Assembly: GCA_963697675.1 (NCBI GenBank)
Contig: CAVOOW010000002.1
Coordinates: 186,001 to 250,000, forward strand
Length of the DNA stretch: 64,000 nucleotides
DNA from: CAVOOW01 sp963697675
GTDB taxonomy: Bacteria; Actinomycetota; Actinomycetes; JACCUZ01
Direction of reading: 5' to 3'
This document shows, one piece after another, positions 27,412 through 35,789 of the stretch (position 1 is its first letter; the number at the start of each line of letters is the position of its first letter). The notes under the pieces are model-generated. The model was not told the DNA's origin. It made no database searches and saw only the letters and a list, made by a program, of their open reading frames with translations. Made by a program: the position numbers and the translations under genes.

Positions 27412-28578
27412 ATGTCCGTCAGTCCCGTGCGCGCGATGCTCGAGCAGGCGCCGTTCGACGTCGGCGCGCTCGACCAGGCTCTGCTGCCCTTCGGCGAGGG
27501 CACGATGCTGCCCGCGGAGGCGTACACGTCAGAGGCGGTGTTCGCCTGGGAGCAGCGGCACTTCTTCGCGGGCACCTGGGCCTGCCTCGGCCGCGTCGAA
27601 TCGGTGTGCCCGGCCGATGCCACCCAACGCGCGGTCACCGTCGGCGACGTACCCATCCTTGTCTCCCGCGACGCCAGTGGCGCGGTCGCGGCCTTCGCGA
27701 ACACCTGCCGCCACCGCGGGCACGAGCTGCTCCCCGCCGGCGGGACGTCGTCGCGCAAGGCGGTCGTCTGCCCGTACCACGCGTGGAGCTATCGCCTCGA
27801 CGGCTCGCTGATCGTCGCGCCGGGCTTCGAGGATGTCGCGTCCTTCGACCCCGACTCCCACGGGCTGGTGCGGCTGCCGGTCGAGGTCTGGCACGGCTGG
27901 GTGTTCGTGAACGCCCTCGCGTCGGGTGCGCCCTTTGCCGAGCACGTCGGCGAGCTGACCTCGCTCGTGGCGCCGTACGCACCCGAACGTCTCGTGCGTG
28001 GTGCGTCTCACGAGTACGTCGTCGCGGCCAACTGGAAGGTGGTCACGGAGAACTACCACGAGTGCTATCACTGCCCGCTGATCCATCCCGAGCTGTGCGA
28101 TGTCAGCCCGCCGGCCAGCGGCGACAACTATGACCTGCCCGGCGCCTGGGTGGGCGGGTCGATGGACCTGCGCGACGGTGCCGAGACGATGTCGCTCGAC
28201 GGGCGCAGCGGTGGCCGGAACATCGACGGTGTCGACCCTCGGCAGGTGCTCTATCTCGGGCTGTTCCCGAACCTGCTCATCTCGGCTCACCCGGACTACG
28301 TCATGACGCACCGCATGACGCCGCTCGCGCCCGGTCGCACTCACGTCGAGTGCTCGTGGTACTTCGTGCCCGACGAGTCCGGTGCTGCGCCGGACCCCTC
28401 GTACGCCGTCGACTTCTGGGACCGCACGAACCGGCAGGACTGGGCGGCGTGCGAGTCGGTGCAGCGCGGCCTCGCCTCGCCGCACTTCCGGCCCGGCCCG
28501 CTCGCGCCCAACGAGGACGGTGTGTACGACTTCGTGACGATGGTCGCGCGCGGCTACCTGGGGGAGTCGCCGCGTTAA
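27412..28578 (+). CDS. second Rieske non-heme iron oxygenase, large subunit
   Basis: 388 residues from ATG 27412 (the GTG 27409 directly before it is less likely). Rieske ligands are in ANTCRHRGHEL and VCPYHAWSY. Mononuclear iron region: TENYHECYHCPLIHPELC. The C-terminal part KQ/RQDWAACESVQRGLASPH closely parallels the first enzyme (KQDWAICESVQRGMSSRG), so the two are paralogues acting in the same pathway, perhaps on successive methylation states or on two substrates. Divergent from the TetR gene. Confidence 0.85.
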   Translation: MSVSPVRAMLEQAPFDVGALDQALLPFGEGTMLPAEAYTSEAVFAWEQRHFFAGTWACLGRVESVCPADATQRAVTVGDVPILVSRDASGAVAAFANTCRHRGHELLPAGGTSSRKAVVCPYHAWSYRLDGSLIVAPGFEDVASFDPDSHGLVRLPVEVWHGWVFVNALASGAPFAEHVGELTSLVAPYAPERLVRGASHEYVVAANWKVVTENYHECYHCPLIHPELCDVSPPASGDNYDLPGAWVGGSMDLRDGAETMSLDGRSGGRNIDGVDPRQVLYLGLFPNLLISAHPDYVMTHRMTPLAPGRTHVECSWYFVPDESGAAPDPSYAVDFWDRTNRQDWAACESVQRGLASPHFRPGPLAPNEDGVYDFVTMVARGYLGESPR

Positions 28579-28684
28579 CCCTTGCCTGGTCAACGAAATT
28601 GGGACTTGACCGGCATCACGGACAAGCGCAGGTTGGAGCAGCCCTGCAACTCGGTCGGGCCACCTCGTGGAAGCAGGCAGAGCC

Positions 28685-29944
28685 ATGCAGCAACGAGAAA
28701 TCGCGCGCCGGACGGTCCTGAAGACGGGGGCAGCCGCAAGCCTGTCGGGTTTGGCGGTGCTGAAGCTCTCCGGCCCCGCACAAGCCTTCCCCGGTCATAG
28801 CGGCGAGGGCGTCCTCGTCCCCTGGCTCGATCCGACCCCGCCGGTGCCACCGGAGAATGCGGAGATCCTGGCCCACCCGCTGGACTGGGAGCACCTCGAC
28901 TCGTGGCTGACACCCAACGACGAGTTCTTCACGGTGAAGCACTACTTCCAGCCGGACCTCTCGCCGGTCGACTGGCGCCTCGACGTCGGCGGACTCGTCG
29001 CGAACAAGCTGACCCTGTCACTGGCCGACCTCAAGGCTCTCCCGAAACACGACGTGACGTTCGCGCTGGAGTGTTCAGGCAACACGGGTGGCGCCCCGTT
29101 CGCCATCGGACTCATCGGCAACGCCCGCTGGGCAGGCGCCTCGCTGCGCCAGGTGCTGCGGCAGGCGCGCCCCTTGAAGAAGGGCGTCGAGGTGATCTTC
29201 TGGGGTGCCGACAGCGGGCCGGTGACGATCCTTGACAACTCGGGCGTGTTCCGCCCGGTACCGCCGCCAGATGACCCGGACGCCCCAGGCCTGCACGGCA
29301 TCACCGAGCGGTTCGCCCGCAGCATGTCGCTCGACGACGCCATGGCCGGGGACAAGCTGCTCTGCTACGAGATGAACGGCGTGCCGTTGCCTGCCGATCA
29401 TGGCGCGCCCGTGCGACTGATCGCGCCCGACTGGTACGGCGTGGCCAACGTCAAGTGGCTGACTCACATCGAGATCACCGACGCCCGCTACCAGGGCCGT
29501 TTCATGGCCCGCGACTACGTCTCCATCCGCGAGGAAGAGCGCGACGGCGAGACGGTCTGGACATTCACCTCCGTGACCCACGAGCTGCTCAAGTCGACGC
29601 CGGCGAAGGTGACCCGCAAGGGCGACAAGTACTCCGTCATGGGTGCCGCGTGGGGGGCACCGATCGCGAAGGTGCAGGTCTCGGTCGACGGGGGCGGCTG
29701 GCGTACGGCAAAGCTGCACCGCCGTCGATCGCTGGGCGCGGGCGCGGGACATCGGAACGAGGCCGCGTGGGCGTTCTGGACCTTTGACTGGGGGATGCCG
29801 GCGCCGGGGATTCACTCGATCAGCTCGCGCGCGTTCGACGAGGACGGAAACATGCAGCCCACGCCGGATGACCCGCGCATCACCAGCCGCCACACCTTCT
29901 GGGAGAACAACAGCCAGATCAGCCGGCGGGTGCTCATTCCCTGA
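28685..29944 (+). CDS. sulfite-oxidase-family molybdopterin enzyme, Tat-exported
   Basis: 419 residues. ATG 28685 gives a proper twin-arginine signal (RRTVLKTGAAASLSGLAVL), and the GTG 28667 start is unnecessary. The molybdopterin domain contains the molybdenum-ligand cysteine C130 in FALECSGNTGG. NARWAGASLRQVL and YEMNGVPLPADHGAPVRLI follow, and then a C-terminal Mo-co dimerisation domain (KVQVSVDGGGWRTAKL). There is no N-terminal heme domain, so electrons go to an external acceptor. Substrate (sulfite or another oxyanion) is not indicated. It follows the Rieske gene by about 105 bp and ends before a strong terminator. Confidence 0.88.
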   Translation: MQQREIARRTVLKTGAAASLSGLAVLKLSGPAQAFPGHSGEGVLVPWLDPTPPVPPENAEILAHPLDWEHLDSWLTPNDEFFTVKHYFQPDLSPVDWRLDVGGLVANKLTLSLADLKALPKHDVTFALECSGNTGGAPFAIGLIGNARWAGASLRQVLRQARPLKKGVEVIFWGADSGPVTILDNSGVFRPVPPPDDPDAPGLHGITERFARSMSLDDAMAGDKLLCYEMNGVPLPADHGAPVRLIAPDWYGVANVKWLTHIEITDARYQGRFMARDYVSIREEERDGETVWTFTSVTHELLKSTPAKVTRKGDKYSVMGAAWGAPIAKVQVSVDGGGWRTAKLHRRRSLGAGAGHRNEAAWAFWTFDWGMPAPGIHSISSRAFDEDGNMQPTPDDPRITSRHTFWENNSQISRRVLIP

Positions 29945-29975
29945 CGCGTGGCTCCGCGCACCTGGGCACGCGGGT

Positions 29976-30024
29976 GGGTGAGTTAGGCAGGTGATTCCGG
30001 TCGCCCGGCCTGCCTAACTCACCC
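29976..30024. terminator. bidirectional terminator hairpin
   Basis: Perfect 16-bp stem: GGGTGAGTTAGGCAGG (29976-29991) and CCTGCCTAACTCACCC (30009-30024) with a 17-nt loop, in the gap between convergent genes ending at 29944 and 30049. There is no T-run, as is usual in high-GC actinomycetes. Confidence 0.75.
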
Positions 30025-30048
30025 TTCCGCGAGCTGTCGGGGTGCGCG

Positions 30049-31482
30049 CTACAGCGAACGCCAGACGAAGGTGTCCGGTCCGTCGTTCGTGTCGTCGGCG
30101 ACCAGGTTGCTGGCGCCGGACTCGAACGACACGGCCGCGCCGTCGCCGGACATGCCCAGGTAGCCCTGGAAGCCCGAGTGGTCGTTGCCCTGCTCCCCGA
30201 CCGGGTCGACCGAGACCTTGAACGTCGACGCCGCGGCGATGTCGCGCACGAAGACATCGGAGATGCCACCGCCGTCACCAGGGGTGTAGCCGTCGGCGGT
30301 TGTCGAGAAGCCCACCCGGTGCCCGTCGCCGGAGATCGCGACCCGGCCGGTGACGCCGCCGGCCTGCGCACCGTCGCTGTTGACCGAGGCACGCACGAGC
30401 GCGCCGTTGGTCACGTCGATGCGGTACGCGTCGAACTCGCCGTTGGTGTCATCGGGTACGAGGGCGCCGTCGGTCATGAACGCCACGTACCTCCCGTTCG
30501 CTGAAAGCTGCCACGAGCCGACGATCGCGTGCCCGTGAGTCGCCTCGTTGAAGATGAGGCGCGTCTTGTGTGCCTTGCGGTCGCGGATGTAGAGGTTGGC
30601 CAGGCCGTCACCGTCGCGGGTCATGGCGAACAGCACATAGCGACCGTTCGCCGAGATCGACGGCTCGAGCGAGATGCCCTTGAACTGCTTGTTGTGCAGG
30701 TTGAGCGACACGCGGCTCGTCTTGCCCTTGCGGATGTTTCGTACGAACACGTCTTCGTGGTCGTTCGTGTCGTTCTTCACGAGGTTCGACGAGTCCGATT
30801 GGAAGGCCACGATGTTCCCGTTGCCAGAGACGACCGGGAAGAAGTTGTTGCCGTTGGTCTGCTTGTCGTGGCGGCTGACGGACACGCGCGTGGTCTTCTT
30901 CGTCGCGAGGTTCCGCACGAACACGTCGAGGTTGTCCCTCGTGTCCTTGCCGCTGAGATTCGTCGCGACCGATTCGAAGACGACGTGCTTGCCGCCGTAG
31001 GCGATGCTCGGGTTGCTGGATCCGCCGTTGGCCTGCTGGCCGTGGCTGTTGACCGAGACCAACCGGGTCTTGCCGGTCCTGATGTTGTGCACGAACGCGT
31101 CCTGGACCCCGTTGGTGTCGGGGATGAGGTGGCCGCCGCCTCCGTCGTCTCCACCGTTCGTGAACACGACGCGGTTGCCGTCGCCGGAGAGGCCACCGCG
31201 GACCGGCGGGAGGCTCGCGCCCGCGAGCTGCGAGCCGTCGCTCGCGACGGATGCACGGCTGATGGTGCCCGCCTTGGAAACGTCATCGGCCTGGGCGATG
31301 GTGCCGGCTGCCGGGCCAGCGGCAGACATGGCCAGGATCGAGGTCGCCACCGTCGTGATGGCCAACATCGAGGTCGCCAGCGTGGCGCTGCGTGGTCTCG
31401 ACGTGCGTGGCGTCGAGGTGGTCCGGTAAGCAGCCGTCGCGCGGCGGGGGCCGGTCTGGCCCGCGGTCGTGCGCTTCATCAT
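30049..31482 (-). CDS. secreted WD40/TolB-like beta-propeller protein
   Basis: 477 residues. A long basic N-terminus precedes a hydrophobic export segment (LATSMLAITTVATSILAMSAAG) and a likely cleavage after AGPAAG. The mature part is at least six PD40-type repeats. Each has a blade ending like LSGDGNRVVFTN, followed by a conserved acidic loop and strand (DTNGVQDAFVHNIRTGKTRL; NDTNDHEDVFVRNIRKGKT; PDDTNGEFDAYRIDV), which suggests calcium sites. No catalytic domain. Role outside the cell unknown. It is divergent from the DUF222-HNH gene across a 244-bp region containing DnaA-type boxes and the dispersed palindrome. Confidence 0.8.
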   Translation of the reverse strand: MMKRTTAGQTGPRRATAAYRTTSTPRTSRPRSATLATSMLAITTVATSILAMSAAGPAAGTIAQADDVSKAGTISRASVASDGSQLAGASLPPVRGGLSGDGNRVVFTNGGDDGGGGHLIPDTNGVQDAFVHNIRTGKTRLVSVNSHGQQANGGSSNPSIAYGGKHVVFESVATNLSGKDTRDNLDVFVRNLATKKTTRVSVSRHDKQTNGNNFFPVVSGNGNIVAFQSDSSNLVKNDTNDHEDVFVRNIRKGKTSRVSLNLHNKQFKGISLEPSISANGRYVLFAMTRDGDGLANLYIRDRKAHKTRLIFNEATHGHAIVGSWQLSANGRYVAFMTDGALVPDDTNGEFDAYRIDVTNGALVRASVNSDGAQAGGVTGRVAISGDGHRVGFSTTADGYTPGDGGGISDVFVRDIAAASTFKVSVDPVGEQGNDHSGFQGYLGMSGDGAAVSFESGASNLVADDTNDGPDTFVWRSL

Positions 31483-31625
31483 GAGCTCCTAGATCGTTGC
31501 GTGGGGGTTGAGGTGGGATGTGCTGTCGGTTGTTGGTGTGGTGTGCTCGGTTGTTCAGAGGATGACCCGCGAGCGGGGTATGCGGTTGCATCGCGGAGAG
31601 GGATTTATCGAACGGCTGGAAAACG

Positions 31626-31663
31626 CTGTGGACAAGCTGGTCGACGGCAGAAGTTGTCCACAG
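31626..31663. promoter_or_regulatory. inverted pair of perfect TTGTCCACA (DnaA-type) boxes
   Basis: CTGTGGACAA (31626-31635) and TTGTCCACAG (31654-31663) form a perfect 10-bp inverted repeat with an 18-nt spacer. Each contains TTGTCCACA, the high-GC actinobacterial DnaA box. The neighbouring genes are not dnaA/dnaN, so this is not oriC. It may be an accessory DnaA site or an operator. Confidence 0.5.
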
Positions 31664-31666
31664 GGG

Positions 31667-31698
31667 ACGTTTCCGCGGAAACGTTTCCGCGCGGAAAC
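31667..31698. repeat. dispersed palindrome, site 2 plus a wider-spaced variant
   Basis: A perfect 18-bp palindrome ACGTTTCCGCGGAAACGT (31667-31684) overlaps a second perfect palindrome GTTTCCGCGCGGAAAC (31683-31698), in which the centre is 2 bp longer. Both lie between the DnaA-type boxes and the DUF222-HNH gene start at 31727. Confidence 0.75.
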
Positions 31699-31726
31699 TG
31701 TCGGAGGTGGTGCCTAGGGTTCCGCC

Positions 31727-33316
31727 ATGACAGACCTCGACACCGCTCCCGATATCGACACGAATGCCACCGCCCGTGCGCTCAGCCTCGACGAGCTCGA
31801 GTCGAGGATGTGCCTGCTGGCCGGGCGGATCGCCGCCAACGAGTGCGAGTTCCTGGTGCTGCTTGCGGAGTACGACGAGCGCCAGGGCTGGGGCGTCTGG
31901 GAGCTCCGTTCCGCGGCTCACTGGCTCTCCGCGCGCTGCGGCATGCGCCTCGGCGCGGCACGAGAGCGAGTCCGGGTCGCGCGAGCCCTCACTCTGCTGC
32001 CTCAGGTGCGCGAGGCGTTCGCCGCCGGCCACCTCTCGTACTGCAAGGTCCGCGCACTGAGCCGCGTCGCCACGCCCGCGACGGAGGAGACGCTCGTCGA
32101 GTTGGCGCGGGGCGCAACGGGTGCGCAGCTGGAGCGCATCGTCCGGTCCTGGCGGACCGTGTTGACCGAGGACCTTTCCGCTTCGCAGCGCGTGCGCAGA
32201 TCGGTCAGGCGAAGGGAGGACGACGACGGGTCGGTGGTGTTTGTCCTGCGACTTCCCCCTGAAGATGCCGCCGTGCTCGACTCGGCGCTACGCGCCGCCC
32301 GCGCCGAGGTCCTCGAAGACGACGGACGTCCGGTCGAGACGCCCGAGGAGCTGCGCCTGGCTGAGGAGCTTTCGCGCGATCAGCCCCAGCAGCGCGCGGA
32401 GGCCGACGCGTTCGTCCTCATGGCCGAGCGTTTCCTGAGCCAGCCGCCTGCCGCAGACAAGCCCGAGGTCTACCAGGTGGTGATCCACGCTGATGCTGCG
32501 ATGTTCGACGAGGCAGAACGGCCGAGCGAAGGGCCGGCCGCGGAGCCCGATGCCGAGCGACAGCCTCAGCCAGCGGATGGCTCTCCCGCTCCACGCGGGC
32601 GTTCGCACCCTGTCCGCGGCCAGTCGATCACCGAGGCGGCGCGGTTCGCCGGTGCTCCAGGCGCCACCGTCGAGAACGGTGGTCAGGTCAGCGGGGCCAC
32701 GGTTCTGCGTTTGCTGTGCGAGGCCTCGTCACAGGTGTGGCTGCGTGACCACGACGGCCGGACGCTCGACCTCGGCCGCACTGCGCGAGATGCCTCGCGA
32801 AAGCAGCGCAAGGCCCTGCGACTGCGCGACGGCGGTTGCAGATTCCCTGGCTGCACAAGGCAAACTCACCTGATCCCTCATCATGTCCGATGGTGGTCGC
32901 GGGGTGGATTCACCGACCTGGACAACCTTGTGCTGCTCTGCTCGGCGCACCACCGCGCCGTACACGAGATCGGCTACTCGATCACCAGCCTTGGCCGCGG
33001 CTGTTTCGTGTTCCTGCGGCCCGACGGTCGCGTGGTCCCTGACCCGGCTGAACAAGCCCGAACCGTGGTGCCGCAGCCCGACGCGGCAAGTGCGCCGTAC
33101 GTCGACCCGCACTCCATCGTGCCGACGTGGGGAGGCGAGCGTCTCGACCTGGGGCTGCTGATCTCGGGCCTGGCCTGCAACGTGTTGATCGGTGGTGGCT
33201 ACAGCCTGCCGGACACTCCGTCCCGCGATCTGCCGGCCGCGATTCGGGCAGCCGCCGAGTGGCCGATGAAAGTGGATCGACGCCGCGACAGCGAACGCGA
33301 ACGGCTGGTCGCCTGA
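31727..33316 (+). CDS. DUF222/13E12-repeat HNH endonuclease-like protein
   Basis: 529 residues, ATG 31727. The N-terminal DUF222 domain (ELESRMCLLAGRIAANECEF, then HWLSARCGMRLGAARERVRV) is followed by an acidic, low-complexity linker. The C-terminal HNH nuclease motif reads CRFPGCTRQTHLIPHHVRWW and LDNLVLLCSAHHRAVHE, with zinc-binding cysteines. These genes are multi-copy and spread between actinobacterial genomes, and their function is unproven. The upstream region with repeated palindromes and DnaA-type boxes is unusual and may belong to this gene. Confidence 0.88.
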   Translation: MTDLDTAPDIDTNATARALSLDELESRMCLLAGRIAANECEFLVLLAEYDERQGWGVWELRSAAHWLSARCGMRLGAARERVRVARALTLLPQVREAFAAGHLSYCKVRALSRVATPATEETLVELARGATGAQLERIVRSWRTVLTEDLSASQRVRRSVRRREDDDGSVVFVLRLPPEDAAVLDSALRAARAEVLEDDGRPVETPEELRLAEELSRDQPQQRAEADAFVLMAERFLSQPPAADKPEVYQVVIHADAAMFDEAERPSEGPAAEPDAERQPQPADGSPAPRGRSHPVRGQSITEAARFAGAPGATVENGGQVSGATVLRLLCEASSQVWLRDHDGRTLDLGRTARDASRKQRKALRLRDGGCRFPGCTRQTHLIPHHVRWWSRGGFTDLDNLVLLCSAHHRAVHEIGYSITSLGRGCFVFLRPDGRVVPDPAEQARTVVPQPDAASAPYVDPHSIVPTWGGERLDLGLLISGLACNVLIGGGYSLPDTPSRDLPAAIRAAAEWPMKVDRRRDSERERLVA

Positions 33317-33357
33317 CGACTCGGTCCGCCGGACACGAGCCGGGCTGGCTGTAGCTG

Positions 33358-33558
33358 CTAGCCCGCGCCTGCCCTGTTCCTGCCACGTCGGCCGCCGACG
33401 ATCAGGACAACGCCCACCAGCGCGATCAGGGGTCCGAGCACCGCCCACGCGGTCTTGCCGCTCATCCCGCTCCCACCGATCACGTCGAGCCCCTGCAGGC
33501 CGAAGATGATCCCGAAGATCACGAGCACAACCCCAACACCGGTCGCCAGCCTCTTCAT
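33358..33558 (-). CDS. small two-span membrane protein
   Basis: 66 residues from ATG 33558. Two hydrophobic spans (TGVGVVLVIFGIIFGLQGL and TAWAVLGPLIALVGVVLIVG) separated by a short SGMSGK loop, with a basic C-terminal tail RRGRNRAGAG. It resembles the short 'hypothetical membrane protein' family common in actinomycetes, without known function. Convergent with the DUF222-HNH gene and divergent from the phosphotransferase. Confidence 0.65.
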   Translation of the reverse strand: MKRLATGVGVVLVIFGIIFGLQGLDVIGGSGMSGKTAWAVLGPLIALVGVVLIVGGRRGRNRAGAG

Positions 33559-33660
33559 CACGCTCGCCCCTCTCCAGGGTGTGCGACCTCGGGAGCGAGG
33601 TCCACCTACCGCAACGGACGGCGGGCCGCCGAGGTTCATCCCGGGCAACTCGACGCTGAC

Positions 33661-34737
33661 GTGACCGTCGAGGAGTTGACCTTCGACCGCGTCATGGGAG
33701 AGTTCGCCGTGCTCTCCACCCGCGCGCAGGTCGCGCGCCTCCGGCAGCTCGCCGTCGAGGCACTCGACTCCTTCCCGTTGGTCGATCCGCAGCTGCGGTT
33801 CATCGCACACGGCGAGAACACCACGTTCCGGGTCGTTGCGGGCGAGGACGGTCGCGACAGCTCGACCGTCGCTCAGTTCCTCCTCCGCGTGCACCGGCCT
33901 GCCCGACACGGTCTTGGGGTCGACTCGGCCGCGGCCATCCGTTCCGAGCTGCACTGGTTGACGGCACTGCGCGCGGACGCCGACCTGTCGGTGCCTGCAC
34001 CCGTCCTCACCGGGCTGGCCAGCTCACGACGACCGTGGGCAACCGCAGCCGTGCCGGAAGCCCGCACCTGCTCGCTCCTTCGCTGGATGGACGGTCGCAT
34101 CCACACGGCGTCACCTCGTCCCGTGCATCTGCGCCGGCTGGGCTCCGCCATGGCGCGACTGCACAACCACGCGGACGGATGGGTGCCTCCCGCGGACTTC
34201 GTGCGGATCCGCTGGGACTGGGACACGTTGTTCGGCAACACGATGGAGTACGGAGGGATCAGCGCGGCGCAGTGCTGGGAACTCGTCCCCGCCGACCTCC
34301 GGGGAATGTTCCAGGAGGTCGCCACCCGCGTCGGTCGCGTCATGTCGCAGCTCGGCGACGGCCCTGACGTCTTCGGGCTCATCCACGCCGATCTCCATCT
34401 CGACAACGCGTTGTTCCGGCGCGATGACGTACGACTCATCGACTTTGACGACTGCGGTTTCGGCTACCGGATCTACGACGTGGCCGTGGCGCTGTGGGAG
34501 CTGCGCCATCGACCCGACTACGTGACGTTGCGCGCGGCGTTCGTCGAGGGCTACACCGTGCACCGGCCGTTGCCCGCGATACTGCTCGGCCACCTGGACG
34601 CGTTCATCGCCGCGCGTGAGGTTGCGGTCGGGTTGTGGCTCGCGGGCACTGCTCAGGTCAACCCCGACTTCCGCGACAGCCTCGACGACGAGCTGGCCGC
34701 GATCGCGAGGTCGCTGACCGTCCTGCTGACCGACTGA
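33661..34737 (+). CDS. SrkA/homoserine-kinase-II-like phosphotransferase
   Basis: 358 residues, GTG 33661 (an in-frame ATG at 33694 is an alternative). APH-fold kinase: FIAHGENTTFRVV for the nucleotide loop, LLRVHRP with the ATP-contacting lysine position replaced by arginine, the catalytic loop FGLIHADLHLDNALF, and the metal aspartate in VRLIDFDDCGFGY. The HxDLHxDN and IDFDD pattern is that of stress-response kinase A and related Ser/Thr or small-molecule kinases. Substrate unknown. Confidence 0.8.
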   Translation: MTVEELTFDRVMGEFAVLSTRAQVARLRQLAVEALDSFPLVDPQLRFIAHGENTTFRVVAGEDGRDSSTVAQFLLRVHRPARHGLGVDSAAAIRSELHWLTALRADADLSVPAPVLTGLASSRRPWATAAVPEARTCSLLRWMDGRIHTASPRPVHLRRLGSAMARLHNHADGWVPPADFVRIRWDWDTLFGNTMEYGGISAAQCWELVPADLRGMFQEVATRVGRVMSQLGDGPDVFGLIHADLHLDNALFRRDDVRLIDFDDCGFGYRIYDVAVALWELRHRPDYVTLRAAFVEGYTVHRPLPAILLGHLDAFIAAREVAVGLWLAGTAQVNPDFRDSLDDELAAIARSLTVLLTD

Positions 34738-34792
34738 GACCTAAGCGGTCGCGTGCCTTCAGCCCGGCCGGTCGGGCGACGAAGCACCAGGC

Positions 34793-35719
34793 ATGCCCGA
34801 CGATGCCAGACCGCCCACGTGGGTGCCTATCGAGCCGATCGCTCCCGGTGCCCTGGCGCCCCCGCCTGGCTGGTATCCGGACGGGACCGGCAACAACCGC
34901 TGGTGGGACGGGCGTCAATGGACCGACCACGTCGGCCCGCGATCAGCGGTGAACAGGGCGGCCCCCGTACTTCCAGCCGTGATGCCCGTGACGACCGCGC
35001 CCGGTGGACGTCGTGGCTGGTGGATCGGGGGCGGTGTCGCAGCCGCGGCCCTGCTGGTGGTCAGCGCCATCGTCATCGGAACGGCCATGGGGCCGGACCT
35101 TGCCCGGTCGGCGCGCCGGGCCGCCCTCCCGGCGGGCACCGCGGACTACTACACATTCGCCGGCCCGCTCGGTCGCCCGATGACGGTCGGTGCACCATGG
35201 GGACCGGGTTGCGCACCCGTCGTCCTGAACGTCGAAGACAGCGTGCCGGACGAGGTCTATGCCGAGGTCGTCCACGTCGTGACTGAGGCGCGCGCTAGTG
35301 GCATCGCCATCGGCGTCGAGTCTCGACAGCACACCTGGCGGCCCGCCGACCTCCCGGTGACCGGCTCGAGCACGCTCCCGGTCCAGTTCGTGGCGATCTT
35401 TGCGGACACGGACGCCGGGCATCTGCGTTCGGACGGGAAACCGGAGCGCGACCGGACCGGGTGGGACGCCGTCGCCGACCCCAACGGTCAGACCGAGCAC
35501 CTGACCCGGCTCAGCATGACCCTTCACCTCGCGACTCTCGGCGACTCGCGCCTGGAGTATCGGCGAGCGCTCCGCAAGCTCGTCGGGTGGTCGCAAGGCA
35601 TCGCCGACTCGACGAGCCCGAACAGCGCGCTGCCGGACCGCGCCACCGACTCGCCGGACGCCTTCAGCCCGGCCGACGTCGCCGCCATGAAGGTCATGTC
35701 CGGCTGCTCAGGCAGTTGA
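34793..35719 (+). CDS. DUF2510 membrane protein with degenerate metzincin-like domain
   Basis: 308 residues. The N-terminal DUF2510 motif is PPGWYPDGTGNNRWWDGRQW (residues about 24-43). One transmembrane helix follows (GGVAAAALLVVSAIVIGTAM), and then an extracellular domain of about 200 residues. That domain has the layout of actinobacterial matrixin-like peptidases: WGPGCAPVVLNVED, an amphipathic helix EVYAEVVHVVTEARASGIAI, FVAIFADTDAGHL and a final FSPADVAAMKVM. Where the zinc motif HExxHxxGxxH should be, it reads RRALRKLVGWSQGI, with no histidine or glutamate. It is therefore probably a catalytically inactive homologue. Confidence 0.65.
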   Translation: MPDDARPPTWVPIEPIAPGALAPPPGWYPDGTGNNRWWDGRQWTDHVGPRSAVNRAAPVLPAVMPVTTAPGGRRGWWIGGGVAAAALLVVSAIVIGTAMGPDLARSARRAALPAGTADYYTFAGPLGRPMTVGAPWGPGCAPVVLNVEDSVPDEVYAEVVHVVTEARASGIAIGVESRQHTWRPADLPVTGSSTLPVQFVAIFADTDAGHLRSDGKPERDRTGWDAVADPNGQTEHLTRLSMTLHLATLGDSRLEYRRALRKLVGWSQGIADSTSPNSALPDRATDSPDAFSPADVAAMKVMSGCSGS

Positions 35720-35789
35720 TGGACGGCGGCTGAGACGGCTGGCCCAGATGGCCTTCACTGGCGGGACTGCGGTCGTCATCATGGTGCGC

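Noticed and set aside
31667..31698. LacI-family operator (GGAAACGTTTCC centre) read from the overlapping palindromes
   Set aside because: That centre appears only where two palindromes abut. The other three copies are centred on CCGCGG, so the LacI reading does not explain the family of sites.
31620..31700. Chromosomal origin of replication
   Set aside because: Only two DnaA-type boxes, and no dnaA/dnaN/gyrB nearby; retained only as a possible accessory DnaA site.
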